A stretch of 64,000 nucleotides of DNA from Antedon mediterranea (GCF_964355755.1 NC_092670.1:37497795-37561794), one strand, 5' to 3'. Shown: positions 13,469-25,840, counted from the first letter of the stretch. Numbers and translations: made by a program. The notes: a model not told the origin generated them from the letters alone.

Positions 13469-14740
13469 AAATGATTTTGCATGTTCAATGGACACTATAG
13501 AACAATTCAACACAAGAACAATTATAAGATCAAAACATCCCTTTAATATAAATTAAAATTAAATCTCTTAATACAGGTATACAGGTATGTTGTATAATTT
13601 ATGATGTAATATATGATATGTATGATTTGTATAGAGTATACCGCTACATAGCTAAAAGAAACAAATTATTCTGATTATAATTAATTCCTGAATAAGTACA
13701 GACTAAATGCAGTTGGCATTTAAGATTCCATGAATGTAGATGCGGAGAAATAAGCTTAAAGACATACAGATTAGATTTCGTATTGATTTCTTTTATTTGA
13801 GTTACCTGCAGTCGTGTCTGGAAAGAATTAATGTACAGAGATCACATAGGTCCACTGGTTATTTTAATTAGACCGTATTATGCATACAATAAGATGAGCT
13901 TGCTGTATACTGTATATGTTTTGTTTGTCTGTATATTATTTTTACACATTTGAAACGATAGGATGAGGAAAATCTTTATTGTCTCAAATTAATTAATTAT
14001 TATTCAGTATATCACTGCCTGCCTGTTGATTTCTACACAAATATATCACTTATAATTGCAGATTATGTTTACAATTATACACATTTATTTATATCATTAT
14101 AGATCTTATAGCATAAATTGTTTATCATTTTTAACAATATCATATATCAATTACGTTACTAGCATTCGTAGTCTATTTTGCGCCTAGCTTACCTGGATAA
14201 ATCAACATCATTCCTTTTCTCTGCCAAGTGAGAGAAGAATAATACAAAATTAGAATTTAACGGCCCTACCTGAAAGTGAGACAGTCCACAACCATACCTT
14301 CTCTAGTAGAAACATCCCACATCTAAAGAAAGAAAAATCTTTCTAAACATGAAATTTTTACAAGCTTTTTGATTGCGAAATTGCGTCTCGGAGTATACAA
14401 AAGGCAAGAATATAGAGACGTCACTTAACAGATGGTATTACCTCAATTACCTTGAGAAAATAATAAACTGCAACAATTAAATTGATATTTTTGTATTTCT
14501 AATGTTATATTTCATTCTTTTTACAGTATTACAGTTACACTACAGAAATATTTACTGTTATCATGTTCTTTTAATGTACAGTGAAGTAGATTTTAATAAT
14601 TCTTATTTTTATATAATTTTATTAGCTTTTCTTCCTTTATTATAATTTTTATCTAAAAATAATTCCAATTTTCATATTCTCATAAATTTTTAGCTACTGT
14701 ATGTACATTACTTATTAAACTTTTTTTTATATATTTCCAG

Positions 14741-17700
14741 CCTCAAAATATCTTATTGACAGAACAGTTGCACAAACGCACGTCTAGTAATATTAAGTTG
14801 ATTGATTACGGCATTGCTCGGTTCATTAACGGAGAAACCGAGCTACGAGATATTGTTGGCACGTTGGATTATGTCGGTAAGCAATCGTTGATGAAAATTA
14901 ATATTACTTAGCTGACGGAAATCAAATATATATTTTCTTTATTGTTTGTTTTGTGGCTTATTGGCGTGGGTGAATATTGAATGATTTTGTTTACAATTAA
15001 ATCTAAAAACTGTTTCTTGAAAGTTGATACTGTATATTGTAACAACATATACTTTTAGATTTTTATGAAATTATACGTTAAAGTTTAAAATACACTAAAA
15101 TTTTGTTTTGTAACTTGATATGTTTTCATGTTTTAATAGCATGGGCAGACAGATTACATTTCATAGATATTAAAGCGTTAAAGCTTTGTCTACACTAGCA
15201 AACTTAATGTGACAAAAAAATGTGGTGTGCCCATATATGGACATGATTTTATGTCATATCACTACCATTATCTGGGCATATCACTACCATATTTACCATT
15301 ATAACTAGTTAGTGTACACAGAATTTTAATGTATTGTCAGGATTTTAAGCTAGTCCTCTGGGATTGGCAATGCTAGCATGCTAACCACTACTATGATAGG
15401 CATACTTGAGATGAATGGTCTTTCTTTCGTTTCTCTTAACTGCAGGATTCAATGTTGACCTTTATTAAAAACAATTATGTAATATTTTGGCGTCTTTTAG
15501 CTCCAGAAGTGATTAACTACGACCCCATTACTTTAGCGAGTGACCTTTGGAGTGTAGGTGTGCTTACGTACGTCATGCTCACCGGCATTTCACCGTTCCT
15601 CGGAGAATCCAAACAAGAAACGCTACTTAACATCTCACAAATAAATCTAGAGTTTCCAGAAGACATATTTGAGGAGATCTCAGAAGAGGCTCAAGATTTT
15701 ATTCAACGACTATGTGTTAAAGATCCAAGGTATGTATCTATTTACACTGTGGTGGAAAACAATGGTTCTTGATGTGATTAATCCCTATTCGTAAACAAAG
15801 CTGTACTATACTATAGTAGTAGTAGTATATATAGTAGTATGTAACATCAACAGGTGTTGAATTTAAACCTACTCATCATCTTGGATGCCCAAGTTCTTTT
15901 AAGCTTTGTCTACACTATCAAACCAGTTGACAATAAAAGTGTGATGTGCCCAAATATGGTAGTGATATGACATCATCATGTCCGTATATGCGCACATCAC
16001 ATTTGTCACATAAAGTTTGATAGACAGACAGACAGACAGACAGACTTTAGAGTGCACATGAGTCAAATCTGTACACTGGGTCTCTATTTTTTTAGTTCAA
16101 AAGACTTTAGTTCTACCACCAGAATTATGGTAGAGGCATCTTAAAATTACATTTAAAACATTGGTTTTTTAGATGAGCGTTGTGGGGTTTAGAGTTCTAC
16201 ACTGAGTCTCCATTTTTCAAAAATACTTAGTTCTACCACCAGGAGTCTTAAAATGACATTTAAAAATTTTTTTTAGAGGAGCATTGTGGGGCAGTTGTGT
16301 TGCTTGGGGGTGTCTGACAGACATCCTTTTGATGGACCTTTGTTTGCATATATTGTAAAATAACAGTCTGATGATGATGAAAGTTTGTTTGGAGATTGTT
16401 AAAGAACTTGTGTGAAATGTAATCAGTGATTGTTTTGTTGCCCTTGGTCTAACTTGTTGTTATTCTAATGTTGTTTTAATAAGAACAACAGCAACAAGAT
16501 CAAATTTTATTGTGTCATCATTAACAGCCATGAATTAAATTTACAATTATATTGACTTGATTTTCTCAATGGAGGGCCATTATACTGGTTATATAGGCAA
16601 TGTGTACCAATGCATTTTGATGGGAAAATTACAATTAAACTAAGCATTTTGTATTTTAATTTACTCGGTGGCGTAACGCAGAGGCCTGAGGCCCTTGGTT
16701 TAGGAACCCTAAGTGGCCATCCAACGCTGGAGACTTGAGGTGTTTTTTGCCTTTTCAACATATTTTAATGCCTGTTGTTTCTTTTGGGCCTACTTGGGAT
16801 ACAAGACAAGACTAGAAATTCCACTGTTAATGAAATAAAATCCATTGTTTAGGAAATCCCACCCCCCAATTTTGGCTGAATATTTCATACCCAGGCCCAA
16901 TGCTACCACTGCCCATTCACATAAAGACTTATTTGAGTGAATGATGAACATAGTACAGTTGTTTATTATCAATAAAAACTAAAGCCGCATTCCCAAAGTA
17001 ATTGCATTTTTTAATTGAAAAATACCGATTGTGGTAAACATCCTCTTTACCAACATCAGACATCATAGATACTGTATTACACAAATATTTTTCTTACTTG
17101 TTTATCTTTCATTTCGGCACACGATTTATCTCCTACTTCACCCTTAAATAACATGTATCAACAACAGTTACCGAATTGCTTTTCTCCGTTGCAAATGGAT
17201 CGTGAAAGAGACACTGAAAGAGAAACATCTGCCTATTGAATGCTTTCTTTTTGTCATTATCTTCACACGTTTTTTAGCACAATCATGTATTGTGTTTTTC
17301 ATATACTAGCAGGGAAGTGAGTTTAATAACTTGGTAATTAGTGATTGGTATCATGTAAAAATGTATGAACTGTGAACTTTTTAAGTTCTTATTGAAAGTA
17401 AGCCACACTTAAGTTTTGTTAAAACCAACTTTTATCCTATTAAATTGTGAGTGAATTTTGAGTCCTGTATATGTTTTGTAAGTGAGTCAGACCAGAGTAG
17501 TTAATTAAGCTAGTATTTGGTTAATAATAGTTCTGAAAAAAATAATTAATGTTTTTTATTATTATTTTTCTAGTGAGAGATCTACAATAAAAGAATGTAT
17601 GATCCACCCGTGGTTTGAGATGACGCTTGACAGTTCAAAAGTCGAGTGCATTTCTGAGGTCAACTCAAATGAAATCTATGAGTGTAAGGAGAAAACACAT

Positions 17701-18057
17701 AGTCACCACTGTAATATTGACAAACTAATGAACGATACTGGCGTTGAAAACCTAACGCCTAAAGTAATACGAAATTGTACAACATGTGGTGAAGAAAAGG
17801 AACTTAGCGATGAAATTAAAATGGAAGAATCATTTACTGAACATGTTGAAACGGAAGATCCGAAAATGGATGTTTCGCAGTCGTACGATTCAAAGATAGA
17901 TCGGTTGGAGGAGCCGCTTGACAAACAGACAGTACCGTATAGTCCACAAGGTATACGTAGAACATTATCGATAAATAAGGAAAATATTCCGCAAGATGTA
18001 AACGAACCTAAACGATTTAAGATGGATCAACGGAAACAAGAGGCAATAGTTTGCTAG
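14741..18057 (+). CDS. STK17: STK17/DRAK-type death-associated serine/threonine kinase (3' part of gene)
   Basis: Three exons join cleanly: 14741-14876 (acceptor TTTCCAG, donor GTAAGC), 15501-15729 and 17574-18057, ending TAG. Exon 1 starts at PQNILLTEQ of the catalytic loop and carries the activation segment with IKLIDYG, in which the usual DFG is DYG, and VGTLDYV. Exon 2 has [30 protein letters not shown] and the [14 protein letters not shown] stretch typical of DRAK kinases. Exon 3 finishes the kinase fold ([18 protein letters not shown]) and adds about 145 residues rich in Glu, Ser and Lys, ending near KRFKMDQRK; mammalian STK17A has a comparable KRFK tail motif. DRAKs are CAMK-group kinases linked to apoptosis and actomyosin control. 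The N-lobe and the preceding HLDLK exon were not found. Whether it matches vertebrate STK17A or STK17B cannot be said; invertebrates usually have one gene. Confidence 0.88.
15181..15327. mobile_element. Palindromic MITE in STK17 intron
   Basis: Family ends AAGCTTTGTCTACACTAG and GTGTACACAGAATTTTA with two CACTACCAT blocks. It lies in the intron between the first and second recognised kinase exons. Confidence 0.75.
15901..16048. mobile_element. Palindromic MITE with microsatellite at its right end
   Basis: Left end AAGCTTTGTCTACACTATCA and core intact. The right end, normally TAGTGTAGACAGAGCTTTA, reads TAGACAGACAGACAGACAGA..., a run of about six GACA units, then CTTTA. It sits in the STK17 intron between 15729 and 17574. 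Confidence 0.8.
16669..16765 (-). repeat. Relative of the CAGTGGCGTAACG hAT-like MITE
   Basis: CGGTGGCGTAACGCAGAGGC followed by GGTTTAGGAACCCTAAGTGG is the inverted, divergent counterpart of 53742-53860, including CTTTTCAACATATTTTAATG at one edge. Lies in an STK17 intron. Confidence 0.6.
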
Positions 18058-18764
18058 AAATAAATCGCAAAGACTCTTTAGTAACGACAAACAAACACTT
18101 GAAATAATGAATAACTGCCAAGACTAGTTGTTTGTGCTTGTTGAATGGTAGATGACTGTATTTCTATTATGATTACTGCAGTAATTGAAATATGGTAACA
18201 GAAATGATAAGAAAATGTAGAATCTGAAATAATATAAATTATAATCAAATGAGTAGGCTATTTAGTAGACAAACAATTGAAAATAATTATGAAGAATAGA
18301 CTCTTTGGTACAGACAAATAACAAAGTAGACTCTTTGGTACAGACAAACAATTGAAAAATAATAATAAAAAGTAGACTCTTTGGATCAGACAATTGAAAT
18401 AATATCTGTGAAGACTAGTTTTTTGTGCTAGATGAATGGTAGATGACTTTTTCTATTGTGATTACTGCAGTAATTCTTTTTGCAGTAATCATACACCAGT
18501 AACACTTTTCAGATGAAAAAACTGCAGTGTTAATTAATGCAGTAACTGCAGTAGAATGTTTACATCTTAATATGTTGTTACAAACTGTATATAAAACATA
18601 GAATGACATTTTAAATCTTTGTATTATTATTACTATTTTTATTATATTGTAGTTTAAAAGTTGAAATGTTTTTATCATATTGTTTACATAAAGTTTTATG
18701 GATTTTAAATGAATAATCCAACTTAATATGGTGTAAATCCTGGACTTGAATGAGCTAAAAAAGA

Positions 18765-19060
18765 ACAGTGTTATACGTCATAGAGATCTTGTTCACTTGA
18801 ATAATATCTCTATGGTTATACATGATTTGAGAAGATGAATTTGACAACGTTATAGTTTAGAGATAATCTAAGAAGCGTTGACATTAAAATCAATTCAATT
18901 TTATGCATGACAGTGTTATACGTCATCGAGATCTTGTTCACTGGAATAATATCTCTATGGTTATACACGATTTGAGAAGATGAATTTGACCACGTTAAAG
19001 TTTAGAGATAATCTAAGAAGCGTTGACATTAAAATCAATTCAATTTTAATGCATGACAGC
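18765..19060 (+). repeat. Two-copy tandem repeat, unit about 145 bp
   Basis: ACAGTGTTATACGTCAT starts a unit at 18765 that repeats from 18909 with few differences, through AATCTAAGAAGCGTTGACAT to GCATGACAG. Confidence 0.85.
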
Positions 19061-20631
19061 ATTGTTTGAAAAAGTAAACATCCTTAAATCCCAATCCTTC
19101 TATTGAAGAGTTTTTAACACAGTTGACCAATCGAATACCGATAGTCCTTTGCATATAAAATTTAATGTTTTACATTTTACACCGTACATAATAAAAAAGA
19201 AATTTTAAGTATGTTTGTAAATATGAATTAATAATGCTAGCAATAGGTTTGGTTTACATTAATTTCATTAACAAAATTATATATTATTAAATTTCTATAG
19301 AGAGCAAATTGTTTAAAAAAACAATAGAACAAACTAATTGTTGTAGGCTAAATGTGTGACAATCAATTCCAATACTATATTGAGCACAAATGAAGATTAT
19401 CTATTTGTTTAAATATGTATTACTTACAATGTAAAATATACTTACTTAAAATTTCCCCAACTTTTCCGCAAACTCTATTAAAAGTTTTTTGAGTTACTGG
19501 AGTAGTTTAAACTTGACTTCCAAAAGCCTTTCATATTTTGTATCTCATGATTTTTTTATTTTTTTTTTGTCATCTACCCCTAGATTAGATATTGTTTTTG
19601 TTGTTTTTAATACGTGGACCTGAATGTCAATTGAATATGGGAATGATCATTTGTTTGGTATATCATATTCCCATTTTTCTGTTAAATTAGACCCAAAAGT
19701 ATCATAAGAACGCTAATAGAGATGTATACTACCCATGTACAGATTATTGTCACCATGATGAGTGGTATAAATTTGTACTGTGGTGTACTTTTAAGAATCC
19801 GTTATTATTATCTGGACAGTAATATTCTACTGTTGATAGACCCTAGTTAATCACCAATCTTTTACCATTTTGAGACTCATTTTTAAGGCTACAATTGAAC
19901 CATAATGTTGACTTATAAACCCTTTAATACATCGCCTAGCAAAAATCCAGAGTTTCCACAAACTGGGGGCTCAACACCTTTGTATGGTATGCGTCCCCGA
20001 TGTGTTTAAACACTGGGTATGTTGATATGCGATGTGAGGATACCAACATTATGTTGGCAAACTTCTGTGTGTGAGAACATTGTGGGGTTTGGTATGTGTA
20101 GCTGTATTCTAATATATTATCCTATTATATTGTATAACTGATTATTATTTACATAAATATATTTAGTTCATCAGTCGACTTAATTTTGAATCGATCTGTT
20201 AATTTAATCTCTAGAAAGAATAACCTTGATATAAAGAAGTTTTACTGTTATTTTATAAGGTGTATACAAATTAAACTAGAGAGGGCGACATTCAGAAAGT
20301 ATTATGCAGAGAGCATTATGTTGGTAACGTTCTATGCAATTGAGATTTTAATAAACTCAATTATGCTGACGATATTTTGTTTGTCGTAATATTTAGTTTC
20401 AGTGCAATACACATATAAATAAGACGGATAGAAATTCAATATTCTTCACATGCTTTGATATACGCGCGTAATATAATAAATGTTATATAACACCTATATA
20501 AATTCCTGTCATTTGATTGGACGAATGTGGGTCACATGGCGTGCAATAGTACGCACTATTCAACGATCGTTAAATAGTACTTTTTGAAACATTTTTGTGT
20601 ACGAAAAAAAAACGTCTAGATGTTATATAAA

Positions 20632-20793
20632 ACAAATAATGAATGTTTTGTATTCGTGTAATGGTACAAATAATGGCACTTGGTGAATGATGAAAGGTTA
20701 TATCAACTCGGCTTTGCCTCGTTGATATAACCTTTCATCATTCACCTCGTGCCATTATTTGTACCATTGCACTCATAAACATTCATTATTTGT
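20632..20793. mobile_element. Near-perfect fold-back element, about 160 bp
   Basis: Arms of roughly 75 bp meet at GGCTTTGCC around 20714. Left landmarks AATGGTACAAATAATGGCAC and GAATGATGAAAGGTTATATC recur inverted on the right. The outer edge (AATAATGAATGTTT) is shared with segments at 48460-48576, 53217-53315 and 55868-56035, so this is a dispersed family. The adjacent GTGCAATAGTACGCACTATT (20540) also has an inverted counterpart near 56070. Confidence 0.8.
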
Positions 20794-21124
20794 ATATTTT
20801 ATTCGACCGTGCGACAAAGGTGGGGGAAATAAAGGAACAAAATTCAAGTATCCTAAAAAGGGGTTGGCTGTAGTCTTCATTTATATACTGCTCCTAATTC
20901 GTAGTAGTAGACACATCATAATCATTGTTTTATATAACAGTGACGGCAATACAAATAAATGACAACTTAACAACATTTATCACCACACATGATATCTGTG
21001 TTGTAGTTTAATGACGTCATAATAAATTACTTTATACTGTAATATATGAAATGAATATAATACTTTAATGTAGAATTTCACAAGTTGAAATACAATGGCA
21101 CATCAAAAGAAACACGCACGCACA

Positions 21125-21265
21125 CGTTTAAGACGCTGATCTCTAGACGTTCATATAACGCGTCTAATGCGCTGATATAACGTTTCTAGACGTTAATATA
21201 ACGCGTTTTTAAGCCGCTGTTATAGTCTCTAGACGTTCATATAACGCGTCTAATGCGCTGATAAT
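21125..21265 (+). repeat. Imperfect tandem repeat with TCTAGACGTTCATATAACGC units
   Basis: CTAGACGTTCATATAACGCG, CTAATGCGCTGAT and variants alternate several times between 21140 and 21262. CpG-containing, non-coding. Confidence 0.75.
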
Positions 21266-22200
21266 GTGTTTCTTTATTAGCGGTATACTGACTTTCGTAA
21301 CTATCTAGAAACATGTACGTTTTGCAACTGACGTGACGGAAAAGATTGGTTGCTCTTTGCATGCATGAATCAAGTTTGCTACATCTGTACCCAGTATGCT
21401 ATGACTGTTAATAATAAATACACCAACTCTTATCAAAATAAGTTTTAAATACATAATATCATGAAGTATGCGTGTATAGTGGTGTTTTGGGAACAACTTG
21501 CAACTAATAATAACCGGGGTTGTTACCTAGCCAGGTGTAGGAATATGTTATGCAAATCATTCATTACATCCGTATTCAAACGTGTCACAACAAATTATCG
21601 TTATACACTACCGGTCGTCTTCGTCGAATTATCGAAAACAACCCCTATTACACAGTATTTGGAAAATCGACTCTTGCTATTGTAGGGTATGTAGTTTATT
21701 TATATCTTTATATAATCTCCCTCAATAGTATTTACTGTTCAAATACAGACGTCCTATGATAGACTATTCAATTACTGTATGCCTCTTAAACTATCAATTC
21801 CTTGTGGAATGTAATAAACGTAAAATTATAGCTATACAATTATGAAAACGGTATAACTAATGTTACGCGAGCTTTTAAAATAGAAGTACAATTTTAGCAA
21901 TAAAGATATTAGTATTTATCACTCATGTCATGGAGTTCGCGGTATTACCGTATAGATGTTAAGGGCTCGAAACATTCCATCCGAATTATAGCTTTCATTG
22001 TAGTAGCCTAGTCTGGCTACATTAATGAGCCGGACGAGAGCACGTGACCAACATCAACCATTGTTTGATAGTTGTTGATACGCGCGTCCAAATTATACAG
22101 GTTTTGCACGCGCGCGTCGAGTGTGCTCTTTACCGCTGCCAGTTGCTGTTACAAAATGCAAAAGCACATTAAACATTAGCGCGCAATCGTAAGTGGAGAT

Positions 22201-22212
22201 GGGGGGGGGGGG
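22201..22212 (+). repeat. Poly-G run
   Basis: An uninterrupted run of about twelve G, 125 bp beyond the stop codon of the cystine-knot gene, in a locally GC-richer, CpG-containing region (22020-22200). Confidence 0.8.
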
Positions 22213-22335
22213 CTACTTCAATTCAAACATAGAACATTATTTTATATTTCTTGGTGTAATTTCAAATGTGCTCCACCCGAGTTTACAAGTGAACCGCATG
22301 CCTTTTTTTCATGCGTAGGCCTACATGTTACGTTA

Positions 22336-23171
22336 TCAAGATGATGGACTGTTGCTACATCTCGCACAGCCACAACTTGTTGGTACGCTCACTTTTGCAC
22401 TACGCGCAACACCTCGTAACATTCTACCCGTGTGATCACGGCAGGTACGTAACATGACGTTGATTGATTCTTTACTACTTATATCACAGCATCGACATAC
22501 CTGTAAATAAAAACCTGTATGTTAATGTTGAATATTTCCATAATATCATACAAATACATTCAGTCTATGCGCCCTCTATACCCACTTTAAGTTTAGTCTC
22601 GGTTTCAGATAAACCCAGTGGCCGTATTCACCAATAATCAAACTTACGTGAGATAAGTATTTCACTTAACTCAATAAATATAAATAAATACGTATTTCTC
22701 GTAAATTGTATTCACTTCTTGTATAGAAGATGTTTGGCTTAAAACTGTGAGGGAGATCTGCTTTTATTTACCATCCAACTTACCTACTATTCTAGTGACG
22801 TCAACACGGTTCACAATTTCTTTCTACAACAACAAATGAAGAAGATAGCAAATGCTTACCCTAGTCAAGCCTCTTTTTATACTCCACATCTCGCTCGACG
22901 GACAGTTTCCTTCACATGCTTTTACTAGAACAGTTCCCTCGCATCGTATCTTCGAATTAACGCTTGTTGGGTTTGTGTAAAATCGCTTAACTTGAGTCGG
23001 GTACGATATTTCTGATAGTGCGCATTTAAAATATACGACGTCTGAGGTTCTCCCACCACCGCCGCCGCCGACACCCCGCCTTCCACCACCTCTAGTAGCA
23101 CCGTCGCATATACAGGCGAACTTGTAGAGGACGAAAATTACCATCAATGAAATACTGTTCACAGTGGCCAT
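22336..23171 (-). CDS. Secreted 11-cysteine cystine-knot hormone, bursicon-beta-like
   Basis: Two exons, 22860-23171 and 22336-22500, join in frame (donor GTAAGC, acceptor TTATTTACAG) to give 158 residues. Residues 1-24 form a signal peptide (hydrophobic LMVIFVLYKFA). A Gly/Arg-rich linker (28-41) follows, then a cystine-knot domain from Cys50. The cysteine pattern is C-x26-C-x8-C-x3-C-x15-C-x-C-C-x14-C-x22-C-x-C-x2-C, eleven in all. CEG-x9-CEGNC, CRCC and the final CGCARC are hallmarks of the bursicon/glycoprotein-hormone knot class. The x8, x3, x14 and C-x-C-x2-C spacings match the bursicon beta subunit as I remember it, but the family's more conserved QVQPS, CCRE and HCYDPDG stretches are absent. 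It could instead be a divergent GPA2-type or orphan knot protein. Such hormones are secreted dimers acting on LGR receptors; that role here is inference. Confidence 0.8.
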
Positions 23172-23364
23172 CTATAAGAGAAGATAATTACTAAAAACAA
23201 AGACAAAATGTCTTCATCTCCCTCATAATAAAAAATCCCGTCAAATTAGACCCTCCCGCCCATTAGCCTATTTACAGACTCGAATTAAAAGTCTCGATGG
23301 TCTATTCTACTACTAGTCGATGATTGTGAAAATAATAATTTAAAGTGATTTATGACAAAAGTGG

Positions 23365-24403
23365 TAGGTGGCCTACAATATTGTTCGTTTAGTTTTAAAT
23401 TTCATTTGTGGTAGAAAACAATTTGTTAATATTAATGGTGTTAAGTCAGAAATCGTAACCTCTGACACCGGTGTTCCTCAGGGTACTGTCAATGCACCTA
23501 AATTATATTCCTTGTATACGGCCGATTACAGATCTTTAAATGATGAGCTTTGCCCCGTTGTTAAATTCGCTGATGACACTTGTACTATTGGTCTCATAGT
23601 TTCAAACAATGATGAACATTATCGTAGCGAAATACAAAGATTTGTTAAATTTTGTGACGATAATTATCTCCAAATAAATGCATCTAAAACAAAGGAGATG
23701 ATCATTGATTTTAGGACTAAACATAAATTTAATTTTCAACCAATCACTATCAAAGGTAAAGAAATTGAAATTGTTGACCAGTACAAGTATCTAGGTATTG
23801 TTTTCAATGATAAACTGAGTTGGGGAGACCATATAGACTTCATCAGCAAAAAATTAAATCCCAGAATGTATTGTATGAGAACTTTATATAAATTTAACTC
23901 CTGTGATTTGATGTTACTTTCGTTCTATAGTTCCGTTATATGTAGTGTTTGGACGTACTGCCTCTCCTGTTGGGCTGGTAATGTTACCGGAGGGAATAAA
24001 GGACGCCTTGAAACTTTCATCCGTCGGGCTGGTAAAATGATTGGTCTGGAACTGCCTTCCATTACCGATGTGCACCTAGAACACCTCCAAGAAAGATTTT
24101 GAACGCATTGAGTCGGATGCCTCTCATCCTCTCCACAAAGTGATCATAGACCAACTTAATCCAAGTGGTAGATTGAGGCTCCTCAGTGTGAAAACAAATC
24201 GATATGCCAAATCCTTTATTCCCTCCGGTATCATCCAGTACAACAGAAAGTCAAGAAGATAATTTTATCTTCTATTTTTTGATGTTTTTTTATGAATGGT
24301 TTTATGCTATATTTGTTTTTATTGTGTTTTCTTGTTATTATGACGAGCAATGAATTTCCTTTTTGAGGATCAATAAAAGTTATCTTATCTTATCTTATCT
24401 TAT
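23365..24403 (+). mobile_element. 5'-truncated, frameshifted non-LTR retrotransposon (reverse transcriptase C-terminal part)
   Basis: An open frame from about 23368 to 24102 encodes the palm and thumb end of a LINE-type reverse transcriptase: GVPQGTVNAP, the catalytic FADDT (residues 67-71), LQINASKTKE and YKYLGIVFND. An extra T near 24100 breaks the frame. Reading resumes with FERIESDASHPLHK and ends at TAA 24260-24262. The 3' end AATAAAAG is followed by about five TTATC units (24380-24403), a short-repeat tail seen in CR1/L2/jockey-like elements. Finger domain, endonuclease and ORF1 are missing, so it is a dead, 5'-truncated copy. It starts roughly 190 bp upstream of the start codon of the divergently oriented cystine-knot gene. 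Clade cannot be fixed by eye. Confidence 0.85.
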
Positions 24404-24427
24404 GGAGAAGGGCGTTTCGATCCCCGG

Positions 24428-24775
24428 CTTAGAAATCCCTGACCAAGGCTAGTATGGGGTAACGGTAACGGCGTAGGCCTACTTATTGGACGATTAAAAA
24501 GCTCTGGAAAACAACCATCTATTTTTAGAATGTACTCAATATGTAAGTTCACGTGATCAATGAGTCGGACATTATTATACAGTACGTGAGTATGAGGCAT
24601 TTCTGACCGAGGCTAGTATTGGGGTAACGGACATACTTATTGGACGATGAAAAGCACTGTGTTCGCGCTCTGTAAAACAACCATTATTTTGTTTCTATTT
24701 TTAGAAGGTACTTAATATGTAAGTATTTTCACGTGATCAAAGACATTATACAGTACGTGAGTATGAGGCATTTCG
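24428..24775 (+). repeat. Two-copy tandem repeat, unit about 175 bp
   Basis: Both copies contain GACCAAGGCTAGTAT/GACCGAGGCTAGTAT, a GGGGTAACGG stretch, TTATTGGACGAT and end TACAGTACGTGAGTATGAGG. It directly follows the retrotransposon tail. Confidence 0.8.
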
Positions 24776-25664
24776 GTGTGAAGATGTTAAGTGCGAATGA
24801 ATGTTTATGATTTCTAAATGCCATTAATGTCTACAGCAATAAAAAAACATGTAATCTCACCCATCTCAATTGTATAATTGTGTGAAATTCTTGTTCTACT
24901 AGAAATTATCAAATAAATTGAGAATCATTTATTATTACTTATTTCTTTTATATTTTACCTACGCTAATAAAACACAAATTAAATTAATTTCACACTGATT
25001 GAATTTCGAAATAAATATAGGAAACTATTATACAATACTTGTTTACAAAACAACATTTATCATCAACCAAAGTGAACAGGCCTAAATGTCAAAGTACTGC
25101 TTATTTTTCGGAACGAACACGTATCTATATTTCACCGCTTAAATCAGAAATAGACCTTTATATAAATAATCAACCTTACCTTGTAAACCACTGTATCTTT
25201 CGAAGATGAAATAAACCCCGTTAAGTTGTACCTTACAAAGCAGCTAATATAATATATATATTTCGCATTGATTCTAATATCCTGTCTCCTACTCACACAG
25301 AGCATATCTTTTCTAAGCATCTACGAATGCTTGTCTCATCCTTATATCCATCCCGTCAAGGTAGGTAATAACGTCAGGAGTGTTTTGCGTAAAGTAAGGG
25401 ATTTAGGGAGAATTATTAGTAGCTAGGAGCTGGCTGGCTTGCTGATGATGGTAGTAGGCGGTGTTAGGCGTTAACGTTATTGAATTAAAATTAATCAAAA
25501 TAAATAACTTAACGATTCTTACAAGTTACAGTTAAAGGTTACCTGATTGTTAATGGTTTTTATTTGTTAAATTTAATAGAATCATGAAGTAATTATAACA
25601 ATTGTGGGGCCATTTCGAATTTGTTGGTCGGCTAGCATATTATTGAAATTGAATTAACCTGTAT

Positions 25665-25840
25665 AAAAGTCGGTCGGTTTGACGGTTAGGTCGGTTGGTT
25701 TGATGGTTAGGTCGGTCAGTTTGACGGTTAGGTCGGTCGGTTATTTTGTATCTAAAAGGAGGCAAAGTAAACGCAACGCAACGCAACGCAACGCAACGCA
25801 AATGCAACAAACAAAACGCAACGCAAATGCGTCAATTTGC
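25665..25840 (+). repeat. Two adjoining simple/mini-satellite arrays
   Basis: 25668-25745 holds about four units of a GGTCGGT-TTGACGGTTA type; 25768-25840 holds an ACGCA pentamer array with interruptions (AACGCAACGCAACGCAACGC). Confidence 0.85.

Larger units (their letters stand above)
1..14740. other. Gene-free repeat-rich stretch, possible 5' flank or intron of STK17-like gene
   Basis: I see no exon here that I can support. The stretch is AT-rich with homopolymer runs and holds MITE copies, a dispersed repeat pair and a 550-bp duplicated block (listed separately). The N-lobe exons of the kinase that begins at 14741 (glycine loop, VAIK-type lysine, C-helix) must lie upstream, either hidden here in short exons or before the window. 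I looked for glycine-loop and HLDLK-like coding on the + strand and did not find it. Confidence 0.5.
18058..22335. other. Repeat-rich intergenic DNA and presumed STK17 3' UTR
   Basis: Short local duplications follow the kinase stop: GACTCTTTGG repeats three times at 18300-18385, and a GACTAGTT...GATGAATGGTAGATGAC block recurs at 18120 and 18414. CTGCAGTAA motifs recur at 18175-18560. Larger repeats (18765, 20632, 21125) are listed separately. No gene is visible. Confidence 0.6.
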
